The translations under genes were made by a program, and so were the position numbers. A stretch of 64,000 bases of DNA from CATQHS01 sp963422655 (GTDB lineage Bacteria > Actinomycetota > Acidimicrobiia > Acidimicrobiales > Aldehydirespiratoraceae): contig OY730440.1 of assembly GCA_963422655.1 (NCBI GenBank), positions 186,001-250,000 on the forward strand. The letters run 5' to 3'. Below, one piece after another: positions 1 through 8,746 of the stretch. Numbering within the stretch: the stretch's first letter is position 1; each line of letters begins with the position of its first letter. The notes under the pieces were generated by a model, which was given only the letters and a program-made list of their open reading frames with translations, ran no database searches and was not told the DNA's origin.

Positions 1-1266
1 CCCAGCCCTTTGGCCCCCTTGCTGCCCCGGCCCCGTCACTGTGCCGACGGCCCTGTCGATGCGGTACGCGAGATCATCAATGCGGTACGAACCGGAGGTG
101 ACAAGGCCCTCATCGAGTTGACCCGCCGCTTCGACGGGGTCGAGATCGAGGCCCTGACCGTTGGCACCGAGGCGATATCGGCCGCCGTGAACCGGACCTC
201 CGAACCGGTTCGCACCGCTCTCAAGGCGGCGGCGGCGAACGTGACCGCATACCACGCCGGCCAAGTGCCCGGAGATGTCAGGTTCGACTCCGACGGTATC
301 GTCGTCGAAGGATGGCATCGGCCCGTAGCTCGGGTGGGCTGCTACGTGCCCGGTGGCCGGGCTGCTTACCCCTCGACGGTGATCATGACCGCGGTACCGG
401 CCCGGGTGGCCGGGGTGGACGAGATTGCCCTCGCTGTGCCACCCGGACCCGACGGATGCGTTCCCGACGTCGTCTTGGCTGCAGCCGCGATAGCCGGGGT
501 CGACGAGATCCACCCGGTGGGAGGCGCGCAGGCCGTTGCAGCCCTGGCCTATGGAACCGAGTCGATCTCTCCTGTCGACGTCATCGCCGGGCCGGGCAAC
601 CTCTACGTAGCTCTGGCCATACGAGAAATGGCCGGCACAGTGGGGGTGGCCTCCTGCTTTGCGGGACCGTCCGAGGTGGTGGTGGTGGCCGACGGCAGCG
701 CCGATCCTGATCTGGCTGCCATAGACGTGATCGTGCAAGCCGAGCACGGCCCGGACGGGCTGGCCTGGCTGGTGACCTGGGACGAAGACGTGGCTGAGGC
801 TGTCTCGGCATCGGTGAGCCGCTTGGCCGCCGACGCGGCCCGCTCCGACGAGATTGGCGCCACTTTGGAGTCGTCGGGCTATGCCGTGGTCTGCGACTCG
901 CCTCAGCAGGCGATGGCTGCGGTCAACGAGATCGCCCCCGAACACCTCGAGCTCCAAGTCGCCGACCCGGATGCGCTGTTGCCGCTGGTGCGCAACGCCG
1001 GGGCCGTCTTCTGCGGACCCTGGACCCCGGCCTCGCTGGGCGACTACGTGGCCGGGCCCAGCCATGTGCTGCCCACCAACGGCACAGCCCGGTTCGCCAG
1101 CGCTCTGGGGGTGCGCGACTTCATGAAGGACCTGCACGTGATCCGGGCCGATCAGGCTGGCTTGGACCGGGTGGCAGCCCACGTGATCGCCTTGGCCGAA
1201 GCCGAGGGGATGGCAGCCCACGCCGATTCCATCCGGTTGCGAGCCTCGGCGGGGGACCGGTCATGA
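1..1266 (+). CDS. hisD: Histidinol dehydrogenase HisD (5' end outside window)
   Basis: NAD-dependent oxidation of histidinol to histidine, the last two steps of the pathway, in the cytoplasm. The frame is open from base 1 and the first in-window start is a TTG at 10, so roughly the first 15-20 residues of a normal ~430-residue HisD lie upstream. Numbering from that TTG, family landmarks are GPGNLYV (~194), FAGPSEV (~217), the zinc-ligand segment QAEHG (~243), the catalytic Glu-His pair in APEHLEL (~309-315), LGDYVAGPSH (~345) and the C-terminal AEAEGMAAH histidine. Its TGA overlaps the hisC ATG by 4 bp, so it is translationally coupled into the his operon. Function is clear; only the N terminus is missing. 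Confidence 0.96.
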   Translation, partial: PSPLAPLLPRPRHCADGPVDAVREIINAVRTGGDKALIELTRRFDGVEIEALTVGTEAISAAVNRTSEPVRTALKAAAANVTAYHAGQVPGDVRFDSDGIVVEGWHRPVARVGCYVPGGRAAYPSTVIMTAVPARVAGVDEIALAVPPGPDGCVPDVVLAAAAIAGVDEIHPVGGAQAVAALAYGTESISPVDVIAGPGNLYVALAIREMAGTVGVASCFAGPSEVVVVADGSADPDLAAIDVIVQAEHGPDGLAWLVTWDEDVAEAVSASVSRLAADAARSDEIGATLESSGYAVVCDSPQQAMAAVNEIAPEHLELQVADPDALLPLVRNAGAVFCGPWTPASLGDYVAGPSHVLPTNGTARFASALGVRDFMKDLHVIRADQAGLDRVAAHVIALAEAEGMAAHADSIRLRASAGDRS

Positions 1267-2336
1267 CCGGGCTCGTGAAACCCCGCGCCGGCATCGCGGT
1301 GATGGAAGGCTACCACTCGCCCCAGCTCGAAGTGAAGGTCCGGCTCAACACCAACGAGAGCCCGGAGCCCCCGCCGGAGTCGTTCACCGACGCCGTGGCT
1401 CGGGCGGTGCGTACCATTGCCTGGAACCGCTATCCCGATCGGCGAGCCTGTCGGCTCCGGGCCCGAATCGCCGCCTTCCACGGCACCGAAGCCGACAACG
1501 TGTTCGCGGCCAACGGTTCCAACGAGGTGATCCAGAGCCTGCTGCTGGCCTACGGCGGTCCGGGACGGACCGCCGTCACCTTCGAACCCACCTACTCCCT
1601 GCACAGCCATCTGGCTCGCGTCACCGCCACCCCTGTGATCCAGGCCCAGCGCGACCGAGATCTGGCCCTGGACCTCGACGAAGCCACCGCGACTGTAGCC
1701 CGTCACCGGCCGGCCGTGACCTTTCTGTGCTCGCCCAACAACCCGACCGGCATGGTCGACGAGCCCCAGGTGATAGCGGCCGTTCTCGACTCGGTGAGGT
1801 CGGTAGGAGGCTTGCTGTGCGTGGACGAGGCCTATGGGCAGTTCAGCCCTTACAGCGCCCTCGACCTGGTGAGCCGGGACGTGCCGCTGGTGGTGACCAG
1901 GACCTACTCGAAGACATGGGCCATGGCCGGAGCCCGGCTCGGTTACCTGGTCGGCCCCGACTGGGTGGTGGACGAGATGGAAAAGGTTGCCCTGCCCTAT
2001 CACCTCGACGCCATGACCCAGGCCGCTGGCATCGTCGCCCTCGACTACGGGGCCGAGATGAACCGGCGGGTCGACACCCTGGTGGCCGAACGGACCCGGC
2101 TCTGCGCCGAGCTGGCCCGCCTACCAGTAGACGTCTGGCCCTCGGGCGCCAATTTCGTGCTGTTGCGTACCGTTGCGATGCCAGGAGCCGCAGTGTGGCA
2201 AGCGCTGGTCGACCGCTCGGTGCTGATCCGCGACTGCTCCTCGTGGCCCCGACTGGCAGGATGCCTGCGAGTCACGGTGGGCACACCCGACGAGAACGAC
2301 CTGTTCCTGACCGCCTTGGAGGAGATCCTCACGTGA
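1263..2336 (+). CDS. hisC: Histidinol-phosphate aminotransferase HisC
   Basis: PLP-dependent class I/II aminotransferase converting imidazole acetol phosphate and glutamate to histidinol phosphate and 2-oxoglutarate. The 357-residue product has the fold-type I landmarks: LNTNESP near the N terminus, WNRYPD, SPNNPTG (~158), CVDEAYGQF, and the PLP lysine in TYSKTWAMAG (Lys217), followed by ARLGYLVG. The ATG overlaps the hisD stop (ATGA) and its own TGA overlaps the hisB GTG, so the gene sits inside a chain of 4-bp overlaps that argues for one polycistronic mRNA with coupled translation. Length is normal and no key residue is missing. Confidence 0.96.
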   Translation: MTGLVKPRAGIAVMEGYHSPQLEVKVRLNTNESPEPPPESFTDAVARAVRTIAWNRYPDRRACRLRARIAAFHGTEADNVFAANGSNEVIQSLLLAYGGPGRTAVTFEPTYSLHSHLARVTATPVIQAQRDRDLALDLDEATATVARHRPAVTFLCSPNNPTGMVDEPQVIAAVLDSVRSVGGLLCVDEAYGQFSPYSALDLVSRDVPLVVTRTYSKTWAMAGARLGYLVGPDWVVDEMEKVALPYHLDAMTQAAGIVALDYGAEMNRRVDTLVAERTRLCAELARLPVDVWPSGANFVLLRTVAMPGAAVWQALVDRSVLIRDCSSWPRLAGCLRVTVGTPDENDLFLTALEEILT

Positions 2337-2923
2337 ACCGCATCGCATCGCTGTCGCGCCTCACCAACGAGACCCGTGTCGAGGTCGAACTGGACCTCGA
2401 CGGCAGTGGTACCACCGACGTGTCGACCGGCCTGCCCTTCTTCGATCACATGCTCGATCAGCTCGGCCGCCACAGCGGGTTCGATCTCACTATCGGGGCT
2501 GCCGGTGATCTTCAGGTCGATAGCCACCACACCGTCGAGGACGTGGGGATCGTGCTGGGTCGGGCCTTCCGGGAGGCTTTGGGTGGCAAGGCCGGTATCC
2601 GGCGCTTCGCCAGCATCACCGTGCCCCTCGACGAGGCGGCAGTGGAGGTGGTGCTGGACCTCTCGGGCCGCCCGTTCCTGCATTACGAGATCGATTTTCC
2701 CGGCCAGAAGATCCTGGGCAACCCGCCTTTCGACCCTCAGCTCACCGAGGAGTTCTGGCGGGCCTTCGTGACCGCTTCGGCCATCACCTTGCACTTGGTC
2801 GGGAAGCGAGGCAAGAATACTCACCACGTCGTGGAAGCGACTTTCAAGGGGGTGGCCCGAGCCCTGCGCGACGCGGTGCGGGTGGACAGCACCACTGTCC
2901 CCTCCACCAAGGGCACCTTGTGA
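2333..2923 (+). CDS. hisB: Imidazoleglycerol-phosphate dehydratase HisB
   Basis: Manganese-dependent dehydration of imidazole glycerol phosphate to imidazole acetol phosphate. I start it at the GTG overlapping the hisC stop (GTGA), which gives a monofunctional 196-residue protein of the usual size without the histidinol-phosphatase domain found in enterobacterial HisB. The metal-binding motifs are visible: FFDHMLDQLGRHS, DSHHTVEDVG and NTHHVVEA, each supplying histidines and glutamates of the di-manganese site. The reading frame stays open upstream inside hisC, but that part is out of frame with hisC and has no HisB similarity. Confidence 0.96.
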   Translation: MNRIASLSRLTNETRVEVELDLDGSGTTDVSTGLPFFDHMLDQLGRHSGFDLTIGAAGDLQVDSHHTVEDVGIVLGRAFREALGGKAGIRRFASITVPLDEAAVEVVLDLSGRPFLHYEIDFPGQKILGNPPFDPQLTEEFWRAFVTASAITLHLVGKRGKNTHHVVEATFKGVARALRDAVRVDSTTVPSTKGTL

Positions 2924-2935
2924 CGGTGCCGGTAC

Positions 2936-3595
2936 ATGCCCAGTGACAGAACCGGCCCGGGTCCCTTGATCGCCATACTCGACTACGGGATCGGCAACCT
3001 GGCCTCGGCCCAGAAAGGCTTTGCCCGGGTCGGCGCCGATGCCTATCTCACTGCCGACCGGGACTTGATCGAACAGGCCCAGGCCTTGGTGCTGCCCGGA
3101 GTGGGGGCGTTCGCTCCCTGCATGGAGGCCCTGACCGGCGCCGGTCTGGACGAGGTGGTGCTCAAAGCCGTCGATGAGGGGCGCCCGTTCATGGGGATCT
3201 GTGTTGGCATGCAGATGCTGTTCGCCGGTTCCGACGAAGCTCCGTCGGTGCCCGGGCTCGGCTTGTTCGACCAGCACATCCGGCTGATCCCCGGTCCGGT
3301 CAAGCGGCCCCAGATGCAATGGAACATCTTGGACCGCAGAGTCGACCACCCCATGTTCGCGGGGCTGGGCGAGCAGGCCTGGATGTACTTCGTCCATTCG
3401 TATGTGGCCGATGACGGGGACGAAGTGATCGCCACCTGCCGCTACGGCGCTGATCTGGTGGCGGCAGTAGCTCGTGGCAACCTGTGGGCCGTGCAGTTCC
3501 ATCCCGAGAAATCCTCGACCGCGGGTTTGCAGATTCTGGCCAACTTCGTGGCCGGAGTGGCTCGAGCCAACCCCGGGGCCGGAGCTGGCTCGTGA
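2936..3595 (+). CDS. hisH: Imidazole glycerol phosphate synthase, glutaminase subunit HisH
   Basis: Class I glutamine amidotransferase that supplies ammonia to HisF in the HisH-HisF heterodimer, the branch point between histidine and purine (AICAR) synthesis. After a short N-terminal extension the protein starts with IAILDYGIGNLAS. The catalytic triad is complete: nucleophile Cys89 in GICVGMQ, and His189 and Glu191 in QFHPEKSS. Length (219 residues) is typical. The gap from hisB is only 12 bp, and the stop overlaps the hisA GTG by 4 bp. The ATG at 2936 is the first start after hisB; the exact start is less certain than the function because family similarity begins about ten residues in. Confidence 0.95.
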   Translation: MPSDRTGPGPLIAILDYGIGNLASAQKGFARVGADAYLTADRDLIEQAQALVLPGVGAFAPCMEALTGAGLDEVVLKAVDEGRPFMGICVGMQMLFAGSDEAPSVPGLGLFDQHIRLIPGPVKRPQMQWNILDRRVDHPMFAGLGEQAWMYFVHSYVADDGDEVIATCRYGADLVAAVARGNLWAVQFHPEKSSTAGLQILANFVAGVARANPGAGAGS

Positions 3596-4326
3596 AGCTC
3601 TTTGCTGCCGTCGACATCCGGGGCGGGTGCTGCGTGCGACTGCACCAAGGTGACTACGACCGCCAGACCGTCTACGGTGACGACCCGGTCGCGGTAGCCC
3701 GGGCACTGGCCGAGGCCGGGGCCGACTGGATCCATGTGGTCGATCTCGACGGGGCCCGGTCCGGGACTCCCACCAACCGGGCCGTGGTCGATGCCATAGC
3801 CGCCGCTGTCGACGTACCGGTGCAGGCTGGGGGCGGTGTCCGCTCGGTTGGGAGCGCCGAGGCTCTGTTCGAAGCCGGGGTCGAGCGGGTGGTGCTGGGA
3901 ACGGCGGCTCTGCGTGACATCGAACTGGTGCTGGAACTGACCGGATCGGGTCATCGGATCGCCGTCGGTCTCGACGCCCGAGCCGGCAAAGTGGCATCTA
4001 ACGGCTGGCAAGTGGGATCGGATCGGACCGTGCTCGACGTGGCTACTGGTTTCATCGGCGCCGGGATCGACGCCTTCGTGATCACCGACATCGTTCGTGA
4101 CGGCACCCTGAGCGGGCCGGATCTCGAAGGGCCGGGCGCCCTCCTCGAGGCCACCTCTACCGGTGTCGTCGCTTCGGGCGGGGTGGGGTCCCTCGACGAT
4201 CTGGAGGCGTTGGCCGAGCTGGAACGACGCGGCCGGCGCTTGGAGGGCGCAATCGTGGGCAAGGCCATCTACGAGGGCAGTTTCACCGTGGCCGAAGCGA
4301 CGGCCCGACTGGCCGGAATCTCGTAA
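3592..4326 (+). CDS. hisA: Phosphoribosyl isomerase HisA (HisA/PriA family)
   Basis: TIM-barrel isomerase converting ProFAR to PRFAR. The GTG start overlaps the hisH stop (GTGA) and gives 244 residues; an in-frame extension into hisH adds nothing family-like. Catalytic Asp8 sits in AAVDIRGG, the second acid lies in the TDIVRDGT loop (Asp166/Asp170), and phosphate-binding glycine motifs VQAGGGVRS and ASGGVGS are present. Many actinobacteria use a dual-substrate PriA here that also replaces TrpF. This genome has a separate trpF at 13325, so a dual role is not required, although the sequence alone does not exclude it. Confidence 0.94.
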   Translation: MKLFAAVDIRGGCCVRLHQGDYDRQTVYGDDPVAVARALAEAGADWIHVVDLDGARSGTPTNRAVVDAIAAAVDVPVQAGGGVRSVGSAEALFEAGVERVVLGTAALRDIELVLELTGSGHRIAVGLDARAGKVASNGWQVGSDRTVLDVATGFIGAGIDAFVITDIVRDGTLSGPDLEGPGALLEATSTGVVASGGVGSLDDLEALAELERRGRRLEGAIVGKAIYEGSFTVAEATARLAGIS

Positions 4327-5093
4327 TGCGGGTGGCCCGGGTCATCCCCTGCCTCGACGTCGACGCCGGCCGAGTGGTGAAAGGAGTGAACTTCGTGGAC
4401 ATGCGCGATGCCGGCGACCCAGTTGAGCTGGCGGCCCGCTACGACCGTCAGGGCGCCGACGAGTTGGTGTTCCTCGACATCACTGCGTCGTCGGATCGCA
4501 GGGATACCACGGAGGTCATGGCTCGGGCTGTGGCCGAGCAGGTGTTTATCCCGTTCACTATCGGGGGCGGGATCCGCACCGTCGAGGATGCTCGCCTGCT
4601 GCTGCGGGCCGGAGCCGACAAGGTGAGCGTAAATACGGCCGCGGTGCGCCGCCCCGAGCTGATCACCGAGATCAGCCGCACCTTCGGCGCTCAGTGCTGC
4701 GTGGTCGCAATCGACGCCCGATCCTCGACCGAGATGCCGCGAGGCTACGAGGTGTACACCCACGGAGGCCGGATCCCCACCAGCACCGACGCGGTGCTAT
4801 GGGCGGGACGAGCCGAACGGCTGGGCGCAGGCGAGGTATTGCTCACGTCGATGGACCGAGACGGGACCCGCAACGGTTTCGACCTCGAGCTGACCGCTGC
4901 TGTCAGCAACGCGGTGAACATCCCGGTGATCGCCAGCGGGGGGGTGGGAACCCTAGATCATCTGGTGCAGGGAGTTACCCTGGGAGGAGCCGACGCCGTG
5001 CTGGCTGCCAGCATTTTTCACTACGGACACCACGCCGTGGCCGAGGCCAAGGCCAAGATGACCGAGGCCGGGGTGACCGTCCGCCCCGCCTAG
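4326..5093 (+). CDS. hisF: Imidazole glycerol phosphate synthase, cyclase subunit HisF
   Basis: TIM-barrel cyclase partner of HisH that turns PRFAR plus ammonia into imidazole glycerol phosphate and AICAR. The 255-residue protein carries the two catalytic aspartates at their canonical places, Asp11 in PCLDVDAGRVVKG and Asp130 in VAIDARSS. Phosphate-binding loops FTIGGGIRT and IASGGVGT are intact, as is the C-terminal AASIFHYG segment. The ATG shares one base with the hisA TAA (TAATG), a stop-start junction typical of translational re-initiation. It is the last gene of this his operon and is followed by a hairpin. Confidence 0.96.
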   Translation: MRVARVIPCLDVDAGRVVKGVNFVDMRDAGDPVELAARYDRQGADELVFLDITASSDRRDTTEVMARAVAEQVFIPFTIGGGIRTVEDARLLLRAGADKVSVNTAAVRRPELITEISRTFGAQCCVVAIDARSSTEMPRGYEVYTHGGRIPTSTDAVLWAGRAERLGAGEVLLTSMDRDGTRNGFDLELTAAVSNAVNIPVIASGGVGTLDHLVQGVTLGGADAVLAASIFHYGHHAVAEAKAKMTEAGVTVRPA

Positions 5094-5101
5094 GGGTCTT
5101 T

Positions 5102-5123
5102 CCGACCGGTTCCCACCGGTCGG
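5102..5123 (+). terminator. Hairpin after hisF, probable operon terminator
   Basis: A perfect 9-bp inverted repeat (CCGACCGGT / ACCGGTCGG) with a 4-nt TCCC loop lies nine bases after the hisF stop. It lacks a following T tract, as is common for actinobacterial hairpin terminators. Its position between the end of the his operon and the next gene makes termination the simplest role. Confidence 0.6.
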
Positions 5124-5165
5124 TGCGAGCAAACCGAAAAAAGGCCGTTAACCTCCCCGAAACCA

Positions 5166-8100
5166 ATGGTGCCGCCAACTCCCACCGCCACCTTGGACCC
5201 CAACCTGGCCCTGTCGGAGGATTTCACCGACCTCGTGCGTCGTCACGTGGATGGCTGGGCCACCGCTGAAGAGCTGGAACTGCTGAAAGCCAACGAGCGG
5301 GTTTGGGTCCGAGCGCTATACCGCCTTCTCGACGACGTCGCCGAGTCGATCGACGACGTGTGGGCGACGATGCGTGGCAGTCAGCGAGCCACGGTGATGG
5401 CCGACTTGGAAGCCGACTACCGTGCCATTGACGGCGTGCTCGCTGGTCTGGTCGGATCTCCTCTGGATCCCCAGGCCGAGAAATCTGGTTCCGGGCTGGT
5501 AGAACTCCAGCTTTCGTGGGTGCCGGGCCGTGTGATCGCCTGGGCTGCCGGCCCGGATGCGCAGCCCGAGAGCGCCGAGATGGTTCGGGCCCGCCTCGAT
5601 GACCTCGGGGCTGCCACCGTCGACTGGGAATCCTACTATCGCACTGTCAAGCTTGCCGGTAAGGGCCGGGCCAACACCGTTTCGGCTCCCGTCGAGAGCT
5701 ATCTGGGGTGGCTGGTGGCTCTCGGAAATACAGCCGGCGAGGAGGGGATCGGTACGAGCGTGGTCTGGCTGGGGCTGGTGGCCGCGCTGGCTGTGCGGCT
5801 CACCGCCCAGGGCCGTTTCGTTCCCCAAGTCAAGAAGATCCATCGGTACCGGCAAGGCAAAGACATCCGTAGCGACACCGGTAGCTTCGCCGTCCACTGG
5901 GCACCGGCCTTGGTGGAAACCGGGTCCCTCACGGCCCTGGCCGAGTCGCTACCGGGAGCGGTAGCCGCTTTCGAGAAGCAGCGGGACCGGATCGCTTTCA
6001 CTCAAGCCGTCCTGGCCGACTTGGTGAACGCGGTGGTGAGCCAAGCAGCCGAGCGGCTCGACGTTCCGGCTCCACCCTCTGAGCCTCGGACCAAGACCGA
6101 TGTGGCCGAGACGGTGCTGGCCCGTCTCGACGGCACTTCTTTCGATGCTCCGAGCCGGTCCGGTTCCGAGCTGGCTCGACGGCTCGACCAGTGGGCGCGT
6201 CCGGTGACCGGACCCCATGATCAGGGGCTGGTCATCCAGCTCGACCCCCCCGACGAGAGCAATGCCTGGTACCTCTCGGTGCTGTCGATGTCGAGCGCCG
6301 GAGAGCTGCAACCGGTGGAGTCCGCCTTGGTCACCGCATCGGCCGCTCGGCGAACCTCGGTGCAAAATCAACTTTTGAGGCTCGAGCGGCTCTTCCCCGA
6401 GTTACTGAGGCTGGGAGGCCGGCGTCGGGGAGAAGTGATCCTCAGCCAGGACGAAGCCTGGAGCCTGATGTCCGAGAAGGGTCTCGTTCTCACTGCCAGC
6501 GGATACGACGTACGGGTGCCGGCGCTGTCTCGGCGCCGCCCCAGCCCGTCGCTGCGACTCACGTCGGTGCAAGCCCGAGAATCGCTCGTAGGCGCTCAGC
6601 AACTTGCCGACGTCCGCTGGTCGGTCGTCTTCGACGACGTGGAGCTCACCGCCGAGGACATCCGCAGCCTGGCCGCGCAGGCCCGACCGCTGGTGAAGAG
6701 CCGGGGCCGGTGGGTCGAGGTCGACCGGGTCGACCTGGCCGAGGCGGCCGAGGCCTTGGCCCAACGAGCCGACCAGACCCGGCTGACCGGCGCCGACATG
6801 TTGCGCCATGCTCTCGGTCTGGAGGGTTCGCCTCTGGTCGGTGGAGTATCGATCGCCGGCGAGGGCTGGGCTGCCGATCTGATCCGCAGCGCCGGCCGGA
6901 TCCCCGACGACCTACCCATCCGGCCCGAGGGTTTTCGGGGTCGACTCCGCAACTACCAGGCCGAAGCTCTTCGGTGGCTCGGATTTCTCGACTCGGCCGG
7001 TCTGGGCGGCTGCCTGGCCCTCGACATGGGCCTGGGCAAGACGCCCACGATGCTGGCCCACATCAAGGCCACTGCTACCGACGGGCCCTCGCTGGTGGTG
7101 GCTCCGCCGGCTGTGGTCGGCAACTGGGCGTCGGAAGCCCGAAGGTTCGTACCCGAGCTGACAACCGTCGTCCACCATGGCCCCAGCCGCATCGCCAAGA
7201 CCTCGATACCGGCCCTGGCCCGAAGAGTCGATCTGGTCATCACCAGCTATGGCACGGCTCTGCGAGACATCGAAGGGTTCGAGAAGGTGGACTGGTCCAA
7301 GGCAGTTCTCGACGAAGCCCAAGCCATCAAGAACCCGGCCAGCGAGACGGGCCAGCAGCTCCGCCGACTCGAGGCTCGCAGCCGGGTCGCCCTCACCGGG
7401 ACCCCCATCGAGAACGGGCTGGGTGATCTGTGGGCGATCATGGACTTCTGCAACCCGGGACTGCTCGGGGCCAAAGCTGCGTTCATCGCCGAGATGTCCA
7501 AGGTTTCCAAGGTCTCCGAGGGTGACGCCAGCACCGAAGGGGTGCTGGCCACTCTCAACGGCATCCTCGTGTTCAGGCGAACCAAGGCCGAGCCGGTGAT
7601 CGCCAGCGAACTGCCCGACCGCATCGACGAGATCGACCACTGCACCATGACCTCCGAACAGATCGGCCTCTACCAAGCCGTGCTGGACCGGCTGGTGGTC
7701 ACTGCGTCCGACCAAGAGCCAGGACCCAAGAAGAAGGGGGCGGTGCTGGCCGCGATCACCGCTCTCAAGCAGATCTGCAACCATCCCGTCAACTACAGCG
7801 ACGACGGCGGCCGCCTCAACGGCCGGTCCGGCAAGTTGGCCCGGTTGAACGAGATCGTCGAGGTGGTGTTCGCGTCCGATGAGCGGGTGTTGATCTTCAC
7901 TCACTTCGCCACTTGGGGCGAACGCCTGGCCCGCTACCTCACCGGGAGAACGGGAAAACCGATCAAATGTTACCACGGTGGCCTGCCCCGCCGAGCCCGG
8001 GATCGCTTGGTGTCCGATTTCCAGAACGGCACCGGGGCCGGGGCCATGGTCCTGTCGATCAAAGCGGGAGGAATTGGGCTCAATCTTACTGCGGCCAGCC

Positions 8101-8381
8101 ACGTGGTCCTGTATGACCGGTGGTGGAATCCGGCGGTGGAGGACCAGGCTCGGGACCGAGCCTGGCGGATCGGGCAGAAGAACACGGTCGTGTGCCATCG
8201 ACTGGTGTGCCCGGGTACGGTAGACGAGCGGGTCGAGGAGATCGTGGCCGGCAAGCGTCGCATCGCCGACATGGTGCTGCCCAAGTCGAGCTCGATAGGT
8301 GATCTCGACAGCGCTCAGCTCCAGACCGCGCTGGGGATCGACGTCGATCTGTTGCTCATCGACGACGAGGCCGCAGCGTGA
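5166..8381 (+). CDS. SNF2/SWI2-family DNA-dependent ATPase (HelZ-like)
   Basis: Large (1071-residue) Snf2-family ATPase. Roughly the first 580 residues form the bacterial SNF2-associated N-terminal region seen in actinobacterial HelZ-type proteins. The ATPase core follows: Q-motif-like LRNYQAEALRWL, Walker A DMGLGKT (620-626), DEAQ box (716-719) with AIKNP, LTGTPIENGLGDLW, and a helicase C lobe with IFTHFATWGE, SIKAGGIGLNLT, YDRWWNPAVEDQA and the arginine-finger motif AWRIGQ. Such enzymes translocate on duplex DNA and remodel protein-DNA complexes; several lie in phage-defence or repair loci, but nothing here assigns a specific role. The stop overlaps the GTG of the next small gene. A TAACCT hexamer at 5149-5154 could be its -10 element. 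Confidence 0.9.
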   Translation: MVPPTPTATLDPNLALSEDFTDLVRRHVDGWATAEELELLKANERVWVRALYRLLDDVAESIDDVWATMRGSQRATVMADLEADYRAIDGVLAGLVGSPLDPQAEKSGSGLVELQLSWVPGRVIAWAAGPDAQPESAEMVRARLDDLGAATVDWESYYRTVKLAGKGRANTVSAPVESYLGWLVALGNTAGEEGIGTSVVWLGLVAALAVRLTAQGRFVPQVKKIHRYRQGKDIRSDTGSFAVHWAPALVETGSLTALAESLPGAVAAFEKQRDRIAFTQAVLADLVNAVVSQAAERLDVPAPPSEPRTKTDVAETVLARLDGTSFDAPSRSGSELARRLDQWARPVTGPHDQGLVIQLDPPDESNAWYLSVLSMSSAGELQPVESALVTASAARRTSVQNQLLRLERLFPELLRLGGRRRGEVILSQDEAWSLMSEKGLVLTASGYDVRVPALSRRRPSPSLRLTSVQARESLVGAQQLADVRWSVVFDDVELTAEDIRSLAAQARPLVKSRGRWVEVDRVDLAEAAEALAQRADQTRLTGADMLRHALGLEGSPLVGGVSIAGEGWAADLIRSAGRIPDDLPIRPEGFRGRLRNYQAEALRWLGFLDSAGLGGCLALDMGLGKTPTMLAHIKATATDGPSLVVAPPAVVGNWASEARRFVPELTTVVHHGPSRIAKTSIPALARRVDLVITSYGTALRDIEGFEKVDWSKAVLDEAQAIKNPASETGQQLRRLEARSRVALTGTPIENGLGDLWAIMDFCNPGLLGAKAAFIAEMSKVSKVSEGDASTEGVLATLNGILVFRRTKAEPVIASELPDRIDEIDHCTMTSEQIGLYQAVLDRLVVTASDQEPGPKKKGAVLAAITALKQICNHPVNYSDDGGRLNGRSGKLARLNEIVEVVFASDERVLIFTHFATWGERLARYLTGRTGKPIKCYHGGLPRRARDRLVSDFQNGTGAGAMVLSIKAGGIGLNLTAASHVVLYDRWWNPAVEDQARDRAWRIGQKNTVVCHRLVCPGTVDERVEEIVAGKRRIADMVLPKSSSIGDLDSAQLQTALGIDVDLLLIDDEAAA

Positions 8382-8686
8382 ACACCGGCAACGGCAGCGA
8401 AGCCAAGAAGAAACGGAACCGGCGGGTCCGGAACAAGGACTCGACCCCGAAATCGGCCCGCACCGTCGGCGACTTCTGGGGCGACCCGGCCAAACTGCCG
8501 CCAGTGAGCGAAGTGGTTTTCACCACTGACAGCTCTGCGGTGGTTCGGTCCCTGGGTCGGTTTCCCGTAACCGGCTATGAGGCCATCAGCGAGCATTACT
8601 TTCGCGCCGTCTACGACCATGCTGTCAACCTGGCCGCCGTCTTGGTCGCCGCCGGGGACCTGCTCGACGCCACCGACGCCGATTGA
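8378..8686 (+). CDS. Small conserved-looking protein coupled to the SNF2 ATPase
   Basis: I do not recognise this 102-residue protein. Its GTG start overlaps the helicase stop by 4 bp (GTGA), so it is probably co-translated and may act with the ATPase. The first ~25 residues are very basic (EAKKKRNRRVRNK), suggesting nucleic-acid contact. The rest is a mixed alpha/beta segment containing GDFWGDPAKLPP and an alanine-rich C-terminal helix (YDHAVNLAAVLVAAGDLLDA). No transmembrane segment or known catalytic motif is visible. Coding is supported by the tight coupling and by codon usage like the neighbours. Confidence 0.65.
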   Translation: MNTGNGSEAKKKRNRRVRNKDSTPKSARTVGDFWGDPAKLPPVSEVVFTTDSSAVVRSLGRFPVTGYEAISEHYFRAVYDHAVNLAAVLVAAGDLLDATDAD

Positions 8687-8733
8687 AAAGGCAGGCATCA
8701 GGTGCCGAGTCGCCGGGCCCGAAGCCATCCATG

Positions 8734-8739
8734 TACGGT
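8734..8739 (+). promoter_or_regulatory. Putative -10 element of a leaderless promoter (GroES-like gene)
   Basis: TACGGT ends 7 nt before the GTG at 8747. The TAnnnT consensus at this spacing matches actinobacterial leaderless promoters, in which transcription begins at or within a base or two of the start codon. It recurs at nine other genes in this window. Confidence 0.45.
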
Positions 8740-8746
8740 TGGGGCC

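Noticed and set aside
2045..3997. 650-codon open frame on the minus strand
   Set aside because: Antisense to hisC, hisB, hisH and hisA. GC-rich DNA leaves the opposite strand open; no protein motif is visible.
6912..8198. 428-codon minus-strand frame
   Set aside because: Antisense to the ATPase core of the SNF2 gene; no motif.
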